Source: Hafnia alvei
GTDB taxonomy: Bacteria; Pseudomonadota; Gammaproteobacteria; Enterobacterales; Enterobacteriaceae
Assembly (NCBI RefSeq): GCF_900095695.1
Contig: NZ_FMIQ01000084.1
Span: forward strand, 1-64,000
Direction: 5' to 3'
Length of the DNA: 64,000 bases
Shown here: positions 57,836 to 64,000 of the stretch, in pieces
Numbering within the stretch: the first letter of the stretch is position 1
Layout: each line of letters begins with the position of its first letter
The notes under the pieces: model-generated
Told to the model about the DNA's origin: nothing
Databases searched by the model: none
The model's input: the letters and a program-made list of their open reading frames with translations, nothing else
Program-made: the position numbers and the translations under genes

Positions 57836-57866
57836 GGCTGTGCCGTTTACGGTGCAGCCTTTTTTA
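57836..57866 (+). terminator. Terminator after ybiT
   Basis: GGCTG/CAGCC arms with an inner CCG/CGG and a T-rich tail (CCTTTTTTA). Confidence 0.78.
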
Positions 57867-58029
57867 TGTCTAAGACAGCGCACATTAGTTTATTTAGCGT
57901 TTTCTTTTTTAATATAAAAACATGACTATATTGGTAAGATGAATTAATCAGAATTGACCTATAATGTCTTTTGTCACGTTATGCTAACGTAGCGGCATTA
58001 ATATCATTATCTGTAAGTAGGGACATATT

Positions 58030-58542
58030 ATGAACAAGGTTTCAGCTGTATTGGCTAGCTTATTATTGGCTTCTTCTGCCGGTGCTATTGCGGCTACCGC
58101 AGGCGCAAATGACGATCTCAGCAAACAGCCACTGGAAAAGGTTGCGCCTTATCCGCAAGCGGAAAAGGGCATGACCCGTCAGGTCATTTATTTACCGAAG
58201 CAGGAAAATGAGAATGACTTCAAAGTTGAGCTGCTGATCGGTAAAACAATGGATGTAGACTGCAACCGCCATATGATGGGCGGCAAACTGGAAAGCAAAA
58301 CGCTGTCTGGTTGGGGCTATGATTACTTAGTGATGGAAAAAATTTCGGAGCCAGCCTCAACGATGATGGCTTGCCCTGATAACACCAAACATAGCCAGTT
58401 TGTTACGGCAAACTTGGGTGATTCCGCCATGCAGCGTTACAACAGCCGTTTGCCAATCGTGGTATATGTACCGCAGGGTGTTGATGTGAAATACCGTGTG
58501 TGGCAGGCAGAGACTAAAATTCAAGATTCTGTTAAGAAATAA
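58030..58542 (+). CDS. eco: Ecotin, periplasmic serine protease inhibitor
   Basis: Ecotin is a dimeric periplasmic inhibitor of trypsin-fold proteases such as trypsin, chymotrypsin and neutrophil elastase. The signal peptide ends at about residue 22 (SAGAIAATA). The primary site loop is [11 protein letters not shown], with Met as the P1 residue next to a disulfide cysteine that pairs with the Cys of [11 protein letters not shown]. 170 residues against 162 in E. coli. GGGAC precedes the ATG. Single-gene unit. Confidence 0.95.
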   Translation: MNKVSAVLASLLLASSAGAIAATAGANDDLSKQPLEKVAPYPQAEKGMTRQVIYLPKQENENDFKVELLIGKTMDVDCNRHMMGGKLESKTLSGWGYDYLVMEKISEPASTMMACPDNTKHSQFVTANLGDSAMQRYNSRLPIVVYVPQGVDVKYRVWQAETKIQDSVKK

Positions 58543-58562
58543 CGCATTATTTAATGATCAAT

Positions 58563-58595
58563 AGTGCCGAGGAGAGAATATTTCTCCTTGGCACT
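58563..58595. terminator. Hairpin between eco and the AraC-type gene
   Basis: AGTGCCGAGGAGA (58563-58575) pairs with TCTCCTTGGCACT (58583-58595) over 13 bp with one G-T pair. It lies between convergent genes and could terminate both, though T-runs are short. Confidence 0.7.
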
Positions 58596-58649
58596 GATAT
58601 AAATAGGGCTGGTAGCGAATATTTGGCCTTATAGGGATCATCGTACATT

Positions 58650-59012
58650 TTAATTTTCATGCATTGTGGATGGTGCCTGCCTGAAGACTCCCGGCGAAGT
58701 TCCAAAACGTCGCTTGAAGGCGCGGGTAAAGGTTTGCTGGCTTTCAAAACCGTACTGCAGTGTTATATCCATAATTTTCTTATCCGTTCGTTTTAATTCC
58801 GCTGCGGCGCGCATCAATCGACGATGGCGAACATAAGACGCCAAGTTATCGCCTGTCACCTCTTTAAATAATCGCTGTAGATACCATTTTGAATATCCCG
58901 CCCGCTTGGCAATATCATCAATAACGATACGTTTATCTAAATTCTGTTCTATCCATTCAGACAGTGTTTCTACCAGTTGCTGATGTTGTCCTTTAGTACT
59001 CAATCTGGTCAC
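58650..59012 (-). CDS. MarA/SoxS/Rob-type AraC regulator
   Basis: A 120-residue protein made only of the two helix-turn-helix motifs of the MarA/SoxS/RamA group: LSEWIEQNLDKRIVIDDIAKRAGYSKWYLQRLF and, after a linker, ITLQYGFESQQTFTRAFKRRFGTSPGVFR. GYSKWYLQR and GFESQQTFTRAF are the recognition helices of mar-sox-rob activators. I cannot decide between ramA, soxS or another paralogue. The GTG at 59012 overlaps its own AAGG site; a TTG at 59003 (117 residues) is a good alternative. No partner repressor gene adjoins it. Confidence 0.87.
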   Translation of the reverse strand: MTRLSTKGQHQQLVETLSEWIEQNLDKRIVIDDIAKRAGYSKWYLQRLFKEVTGDNLASYVRHRRLMRAAAELKRTDKKIMDITLQYGFESQQTFTRAFKRRFGTSPGVFRQAPSTMHEN

Positions 59013-59302
59013 CTTAGTCTGTGGCGTGGCACAAACAAAAAGATAATTTCACGAGTAATTAATACTACTGGACATAAAAATAAAAAGAATAGCTCACGGC
59101 TAAGAATAAATATTTTTTTGTAAAGTTATCTCAATAAAAAAATAGTAAATATACATTTGGTAAAAACTTGTGTGGATAATAAACAAGAAAGGAAGAATTA
59201 TGAAATTTGTAAAGCGAGATATAAATTTTCTTGATTTCTAACAGTTATTAGTGAAAAGCAAACGATGACTTTATAAATTATTTGATATGAGACTCTAACA
59301 TG
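59013..59302. other. AT-rich spacer upstream of the AraC-type gene
   Basis: About 290 nt, AT-rich, with no frame or strong hairpin. The promoter of the MarA-like gene should be here. I see no clear mar/sox box. Confidence 0.4.
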
Positions 59303-59333
59303 CAAAAAAGGCTCCTGATAAGGAGCCTTTTGC
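59303..59333 (-). terminator. Terminator of leuE
   Basis: AAAAGGCTCCT, GATA loop, AGGAGCCTTTT: a perfect 11-bp stem with a T-run on the minus strand after leuE. Confidence 0.9.
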
Positions 59334-59350
59334 TTTAAGCCGTTTTCGCA

Positions 59351-59986
59351 TTAAGCAGAAGTGGCCAGCTTAGTGGCAAATCCGAGGAACAAAAGACCCA
59401 CCATAGAATTACCCAGTTTGGCGAGGCGTTTCTTTTCGCTCAGGAAATGGGCCAGCGCAGCGCCGGAAAAGATCAACAGCGTCATGTAGCAGAAGCTAAT
59501 CATTTCTAAAATGACCGCTAAAATCGCAAAGGAAATGCCGCTATGTGCATAGTTCATATCAATGAACTGTACGAAGAATGACACATAAAATAGAATCGCC
59601 TTAGGGTTGGTTAAGCTCAGCGTTAACGCCTTACGAAAAACATGCTCGGGTTCTTCGTGTGTTGAACTCTGGCTTTGGCCTTTTTTAGACAGCGTGCTGT
59701 ACAGGATTTTCAATCCAAGATAGAGCAGATAGAGCGCGCCGAGCATTTTCACCAGCGAAAATAAAAATGGAGAAGAGCGGATCAGCGACGCGATGCCGAT
59801 ATAGGCGCAAAAGATTAAAACCGCATCACCGATAAAGACCGCTAGCGCGGCTTTATAACCTTCTTTAACGCCGCGTGTAATACCGGTTTTGAGTACAAAC
59901 AGCGTATTCGGCCCCGGTACCATAATGATGAAAATCGCACCGAGAACGTACGTCCAGATATTGAGTACACCATAGCTCTCAAACAC
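59351..59986 (-). CDS. leuE: Leucine efflux protein LeuE (LysE/RhtB family)
   Basis: LeuE exports leucine and some analogues across the inner membrane. The 211-residue protein has about six membrane segments and the RhtB family motif [45 protein letters not shown] is nearly identical to E. coli LeuE (YeaS, 212 residues). Single-gene unit with a terminator; in E. coli it lies elsewhere in the chromosome. Confidence 0.92.
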   Translation of the reverse strand: MFESYGVLNIWTYVLGAIFIIMVPGPNTLFVLKTGITRGVKEGYKAALAVFIGDAVLIFCAYIGIASLIRSSPFLFSLVKMLGALYLLYLGLKILYSTLSKKGQSQSSTHEEPEHVFRKALTLSLTNPKAILFYVSFFVQFIDMNYAHSGISFAILAVILEMISFCYMTLLIFSGAALAHFLSEKKRLAKLGNSMVGLLFLGFATKLATSA

Positions 59987-60159
59987 AACAACCTCACCTT
60001 TAATTCACGCTATTAATAAGTTGCGAATACAGGGCACATTGGCCCAAAAATCGATGGCGTATTGTACTCTTTTAAAAGGGTTTTGGCAGTATAGTGTGAT
60101 CTGTATAACATTTAGTCACTGGAAGATAAAATGCGCAGTCTGTAATTTATGGTGAAACA

Positions 60160-61038
60160 TCAGCGAAGTTTTCCATGTAGCGGTTCGACAATCTCAATGC
60201 TGCGCTCAAGTGTTTCTTTATTGCGGTGGTAATCCTGTAACAAGATGGCGATAAACAGCGTATCAAGTAGGTTCAGCTGAATAATGCGGGCTACGGCATT
60301 TTGCCCCAGTATTGGGCCGCTCATTGCAGGGCTAAAGATCGATAAATCAGATAGTTGCGAAAGAGGTGAAACATTGTCATTGGTGATGCAGATAATGTTC
60401 GCTCGACGTTGCTTAGCAATCTCTACGGCATTTAATAGCTCACGCGTATCGCCTGATTGTGAAATCACAATCACAACGTCCTCTTCGGTTAATTGGCATG
60501 CCACCATCAGCATCAAGTGAAAATCACTATAGGTATGGCTATGTACCCCTATGCGTAGCAGTTTGTGTTCAAAATCCTCACAGACTGATGAAGAACCGCC
60601 TACGCCAAGCAGCACAACGTGTTTGGCCTTATAAATAAGCGCTGCTGCTGCGTTGATCACTTGGGTATCAGCGACTGCCTGAGCTTCTTTTAAGGCTTGA
60701 ATGCTATTGCTGAACACCTTATCTAACACGGTATTTAGATTATCTTGTTCTGTGATCTCTTCTTCTTTTTCGTAAGGCAAAGAATCAAAGTAGGCGACTA
60801 GTGCACGTCTTAACTCTCTAAATCCAGAATAGCCTATCTTTTTAGCCACCTTAACAACTAACGGTTCAGAGACTTCCAAAGCAAGCGATACTTCACGTAA
60901 GCTTGTGTTTTTTGTGATGTTACCTTTGGTTATCAGCCATTCTGCAATCCCCCGCTCGGTGGGGTTCAGCAGGGAGAGTGACATTTTTATCTTTGCCCCA
61001 ATGGCGAGCGAATTCTCGCTATCTTGCATAACATCCAT
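60160..61038 (-). CDS. RpiR-family sugar-phosphate-responsive regulator
   Basis: A 292-residue regulator with an N-terminal HTH_6 domain (LSLLNPTERGIAEWLI, LREVSLALEVSEPLVVKVAKKIGYSGFRELR) and a C-terminal SIS domain (about 125-260: VVLLGVGGSSSVCEDF, VIVISQSGDTRELL) that binds phosphosugars. GGGAG lies upstream of the ATG. It is divergent from the PTS gene with about 330 nt between them, where two TTTTGTGAAGTKTG repeats lie. Likely controls the sugar cassette. Confidence 0.9.
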   Translation of the reverse strand: MDVMQDSENSLAIGAKIKMSLSLLNPTERGIAEWLITKGNITKNTSLREVSLALEVSEPLVVKVAKKIGYSGFRELRRALVAYFDSLPYEKEEEITEQDNLNTVLDKVFSNSIQALKEAQAVADTQVINAAAALIYKAKHVVLLGVGGSSSVCEDFEHKLLRIGVHSHTYSDFHLMLMVACQLTEEDVVIVISQSGDTRELLNAVEIAKQRRANIICITNDNVSPLSQLSDLSIFSPAMSGPILGQNAVARIIQLNLLDTLFIAILLQDYHRNKETLERSIEIVEPLHGKLR

Positions 61039-61167
61039 CCTATATCTCCCACTAGATTAAGCGCTTACAAAATCTTATCACAGCCTTTTAGGTATCTATA
61101 CCTGGAATTTTTACCGGCAAAAAAAACTGGGTAGATAAAATCATACAAAGAAACACAGTACGCAAAA

Positions 61168-61257
61168 TCACAAAACTTATAAATTTTGTGAAGTTTGTCG
61201 AGTACATCACTTGATTTTGCTATTACTTTACAATAATAATATTTTTTGTGAAGTGTG
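61168..61257. promoter_or_regulatory. Inverted and direct repeats between rpiR-type gene and PTS gene
   Basis: TCACAAAA (61168-61175) and TTTTGTGA (61184-61191) form an inverted repeat. TTTTGTGAAGTTTG (61184-61197) recurs as TTTTGTGAAGTGTG (61244-61257), 60 bp on, with 13 of 14 bases equal. These are good candidates for RpiR-family binding sites. Confidence 0.6.
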
Positions 61258-61367
61258 CTTAATTAATCCTCACCAGGGGAACGCCTTAGGGCACATGCTT
61301 TCATACTAAAAAAAGAAAAATGCAGGGTTGATTTTGGCTTAACGACGATCTAACTCAAGGGAATAAT

Positions 61368-62975
61368 ATGAAATCATCATTTTTCGGCGTCATCCAGCGC
61401 GTAGGGCGTTCCTTCATGTTGCCTATTGCGCTATTGCCCGTTGCAGGGCTGCTACTTGGTATCGGAGCCTCTTTTACTAATGTGACTACGATAGAATCCT
61501 ACGGGCTACAATCCTTACTTGGTGAAGGCACGGTACTTCACGCATTGCTTACAGTAATGAAAAGTGCGGGGAGTATTGTATTTTCTAATTTGCCAATTTT
61601 ATTTGCTGCCGGTGTGGCGATGGGAATGGCAAAGAAAGAGAAAGATGTCGCGGCAATATCGGGGGTTATCGGCTTTCTTACCATGCATGCCACGATCAAC
61701 GCCATGCTTGAGTTGAATGGTTTGCTGAAGCCCGGTGCGATGGTCGACGGGGCGCTTGGCATGAGTGTTGGGATCAACTCGCTGCAAATGGGCGTATTCG
61801 GCGGTGTCTTGGTTGGGCTTGGCGTTGCGGCGCTACATAATCGTTTTTATAAAATTGAGTTGCCGCCCGTGTTTTCATTCTTCGGCGGTACGCGCTTTAT
61901 TCCCATCATTACCGCATTGACCTATGTGATCGTGGGCATGGTGATGTTTTACATCTGGCCAACTATTCAACATGGCATTATGGATTTAGGGGGGGTAGTC
62001 AATCGCGCTGGTTATGCCGGAACGTTTATATATGGCTTTATCGAGCGTGCATTAATTCCTTTTGGCTTACATCACGTGTTTTATATGCCGTTTTGGCAAA
62101 CTGGTTTGGGTGGTACTGCCGTGATCGATGGTGTCACTGTCACGGGGGCGCAGAATATTTTCTTCGCTGAATTGGCAAGCCCAAACACCCAGCACTTCTC
62201 TGTTGAAGCGACTCGGTTTATGGCGGGCAAATTCCCGTTCTATCTCTTTGGTATCCCTGGCGCCGCTTTAGCGATTTATCACACGGCAAAACCCGAGAAC
62301 CGTAAGCTAGTATTAGGACTATTGCTTTCAGCAACGTTGACCGCCGTGCTAACAGGGATCACTGAGCCGATTGAATTCTCGTTCTTGTTTGCTGCGCCGC
62401 TGCTGTACGTGTTGCACTGCTTGCTGGCCGGCTTATCATTTATGTTGTGCCACATGTTTAATGTGGGTGTTGGACAGACATTTTCAGGTAGCCTTATTGA
62501 TTTCTTCTTATTTGGCGTTATGCAAGGTAATGCCAAAACAAGTTGGATGAATGCAATTCTGATTGGTATCCCTTTATTTCCGGCATATTACTTTAGCTTC
62601 CGTTTTCTTATTACTCGCTTTAACTTCAAAACGCCAGGGCGAGAGGAAAGTGGAGAAGAAACTAAGCTTTACACACGAAAAGATGTAGAGGCTGCTAAAG
62701 AAAAATCAGCTAAACAGCCGTTGGAAAATACCCATGGCGTATCTGAGTTAATTATTCAAGGTCTAGGCGGAGTGGGCAATATCTCGGATGTAGACTGCTG
62801 TGCAACTCGTTTGAGAATTACAGTAAACGATGATTCTTTAGTTTCTGATGTGCTGCTTAAACAATCGGGCGCTCGAGGTGTTATCCGGAAAGGGAAAGGT
62901 GTTCAAATTATATATGGTCCACATGTCACATTGATTAAATCAAACTTAGATGAATGCCTACAAGCAGTAATTTAA
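61368..62975 (+). CDS. PTS sugar transporter EIIBC (glucose/maltose family)
   Basis: A 535-residue permease that takes up and phosphorylates a hexose. The N-terminal EIIC (about 1-430) has some ten membrane segments, GVIQRVGRSFMLPIALLPVAGLLLGIG at the start, and the substrate-site region LTGITEPIEFSFLFAAPLLYVLH. The C-terminal EIIB (about 455-535) carries the phospho-cysteine C478 in a CATRLR motif. No EIIA is encoded nearby, so EIIA-Glc (Crr) is the likely donor. First gene of the cassette with AAGGGAA upstream. Sugar specificity is inferred from the downstream enzymes. Confidence 0.9.
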   Translation: MKSSFFGVIQRVGRSFMLPIALLPVAGLLLGIGASFTNVTTIESYGLQSLLGEGTVLHALLTVMKSAGSIVFSNLPILFAAGVAMGMAKKEKDVAAISGVIGFLTMHATINAMLELNGLLKPGAMVDGALGMSVGINSLQMGVFGGVLVGLGVAALHNRFYKIELPPVFSFFGGTRFIPIITALTYVIVGMVMFYIWPTIQHGIMDLGGVVNRAGYAGTFIYGFIERALIPFGLHHVFYMPFWQTGLGGTAVIDGVTVTGAQNIFFAELASPNTQHFSVEATRFMAGKFPFYLFGIPGAALAIYHTAKPENRKLVLGLLLSATLTAVLTGITEPIEFSFLFAAPLLYVLHCLLAGLSFMLCHMFNVGVGQTFSGSLIDFFLFGVMQGNAKTSWMNAILIGIPLFPAYYFSFRFLITRFNFKTPGREESGEETKLYTRKDVEAAKEKSAKQPLENTHGVSELIIQGLGGVGNISDVDCCATRLRITVNDDSLVSDVLLKQSGARGVIRKGKGVQIIYGPHVTLIKSNLDECLQAVI

Positions 62976-63017
62976 CACATTAATTAATTATAATTTTTTA
63001 AAGAATAAAGGGAAATA

Positions 63018-63458
63018 ATGAAAATCGCCATTGGTTGTGATCACGTTGGGTTTATTTTAAAACCATCCATAATTTCACATTTGGAAAAGCGTGGAGTCGA
63101 TATTCTCGATAAAGGTACTCATTCAGAGAGCCGAACTGATTACCCCATTTATGCTGAAGCAGTGGCGAGAACGGTGGCTTCTGGTGAAGCGGATCTCGGT
63201 ATTCTTATCTGTGGTTCAGGTATCGGTATTTCGATTGCAGCAAATAAAGTTCATGGGATCAGAGCGGTGGTCTGCAGTGAACCATATTCAGCTAAACTTT
63301 CACGTCAGCATAATAATACGAATATTTTGGCTTTTGGCTCGCGGGTGATTGGTGCAGAACTTGCCAAAATGATTGTAGATGAATGGTTGAACGCTGAGTT
63401 TGAAGGAGAGCGCCATCAAACTCGTGTGAATATGATTACTCAGCTTGAAGAGGAATAA
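63018..63458 (+). CDS. RpiB/LacAB-family sugar-phosphate isomerase
   Basis: A 146-residue RpiB-type enzyme, which interconverts ribose-5-phosphate and ribulose-5-phosphate and also allose-6-phosphate and allulose-6-phosphate. MKIAIGCDHVGF opens the fold, C65 is in ICGSGIGISIAANK (the catalytic base loop) and H98 in SRQHNNTNILAFGSR. Between PTS and epimerase genes, an allose-6-phosphate isomerase role is more likely than plain ribose metabolism. AAGGGAA upstream; 5 nt to the next gene. Confidence 0.88.
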   Translation: MKIAIGCDHVGFILKPSIISHLEKRGVDILDKGTHSESRTDYPIYAEAVARTVASGEADLGILICGSGIGISIAANKVHGIRAVVCSEPYSAKLSRQHNNTNILAFGSRVIGAELAKMIVDEWLNAEFEGERHQTRVNMITQLEEE

Positions 63459-63463
63459 TTAGC

Positions 63464-64000
63464 ATGACGAATTTTTGTCCCTCATTAATGTGTGTAGATT
63501 TTTCTCAGTTGAGCCATGAAATTCAGCGTCTAGAAAGCGCAGGCGCAGCCATGTTTCATATTGATATTATGGATGGATATTTTGTACCTAACTTTGCATT
63601 AGGCATTGAGGATGTTAAAGCGGTGGCTAAGTTAGCTACGATCCCCTATGACGTTCACTTAATGGTGTCTAATCCTGATTGTTATATTGATAAATTTGCA
63701 GATCTCGGTTGTAGTATTATTTATGTTCATGCGGAAGCGCCGATTCATTTGCACCGTACGCTAACTCATATTCGCCAACGTGGTGTTAAGGCCGGGGTGG
63801 CGATTAATCCTGGTACTTCACTGAGTATTTTGGAGGAAGTGTTAGATGTCGTGGATGTTGTGTTAGTGATGTCGGTCAATCCAGGTTTTGCAGGCCAGCC
63901 ATTTATTCATAGCGCTATTGATAAAATTAGTCGTTTGAGAAAAATGTTACATCAACACGGTAGCAGTGCTCAGATTGCCGTAGATGGTGCAATATCGCCG
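63464..64000 (+). CDS. Ribulose/allulose-phosphate 3-epimerase family, cut by right edge
   Basis: The first 179 codons of a TIM-barrel epimerase, open to the window end. Family elements are CPSLMCVDFSQL, the metal-site strand FHIDIMDGYFVPN (H32, D34), YDVHLMVSNP with another His ligand, and VLVMSVNPGFAGQPF at the phosphate loop. SPSLMC-type and D-x-HLMV motifs fit AlsE (allulose-6-phosphate 3-epimerase) as well as Rpe. Context favours the AlsE-type reaction to fructose-6-phosphate. GAGGAA upstream. Confidence 0.9.
   Translation, partial: MTNFCPSLMCVDFSQLSHEIQRLESAGAAMFHIDIMDGYFVPNFALGIEDVKAVAKLATIPYDVHLMVSNPDCYIDKFADLGCSIIYVHAEAPIHLHRTLTHIRQRGVKAGVAINPGTSLSILEEVLDVVDVVLVMSVNPGFAGQPFIHSAIDKISRLRKMLHQHGSSAQIAVDGAISP

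Noticed and set aside
61184-61205. CRP site upstream of the PTS gene
   Set aside because: TGTGA is present but the second half (TCGAG) departs too far from TCACA; the repeat fits an RpiR operator better.
1-64000. CRISPR arrays, tRNA or rRNA genes, insertion sequences, prophage integrase genes
   Set aside because: I found no regularly spaced repeats, no tRNA-like cloverleaf and no transposase or integrase reading frame.

Overview
The window is chromosomal DNA of a gamma-proteobacterium of the order Enterobacterales. Nearly every housekeeping protein matches the Escherichia coli family member closely in length and motifs. From purN to maeB the gene order follows the E. coli segment purN-purM-upp-uraA-hda-yfgD-bepA-perM-bcp-gcvR-dapA-bamC-purC-ypfJ-tmcA-ypfH-ypfN-dapE-yffB-ypfM-acrD-narQ-nudK-maeB. 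The differences (a nap operon beside narQP, no tktB/talA before maeB, distinctive intergenic repeats) point to a relative outside Escherichia. Hafniaceae (Hafnia/Obesumbacterium) is my best guess, by inference only.

Layout. 1-1043: left edge with the start of an unknown minus-strand gene, copies of a dispersed repeat, and speG. 1130-3137: purMN and upp, divergent, with a PurR operator and a UTP-sensitive type upp promoter between them. 3764-15143: uraA, hda, a GNAT gene, yfgD, bepA, perM, bcp, gcvR, dapA, bamC, purC and ypfJ. 15265-24178: tmcA, a 917-residue autotransporter inserted between tmcA and ypfH, ypfH, ypfN, an M15 peptidase gene, dapE, yffB and the tiny gene ypfM. 24345-33753: acrD, a four-gene chaperone-usher fimbrial operon, and an orphan winged-helix gene. 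33813-42651: narP, narQ and napFDAGHBC, a complete periplasmic nitrate reductase module with its own nitrate two-component system. 42951-47491: nudK, maeB, a GNAT gene and a Fur-boxed chaN-like lipoprotein gene.

47743-64000 is accessory: a chemotaxis receptor with a FliA promoter, an SDR/LysR pair, a LysR-controlled operon (YcaC-like hydrolase, monooxygenase-fold membrane protein, amidohydrolase with a Cys/His-rich tail), ybiT, ecotin, a MarA/SoxS-type regulator, leuE, and at the right edge an RpiR-PTS EIIBC-RpiB-epimerase cassette.

How the parts work together. NarQ/NarP would sense nitrate and activate nap through a 7-2-7 site in front of napF. PurR would co-repress purMN and purC. The PTS cassette has the enzymes to bring in and phosphorylate a rare hexose such as D-allose and convert it by aldose-ketose isomerisation and 3-epimerisation to fructose-6-phosphate. 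The least explained units are the YcaC/monooxygenase/amidohydrolase operon, the PTS cassette, the long nested hairpin between upp and uraA, and the repeat family near gene ends.
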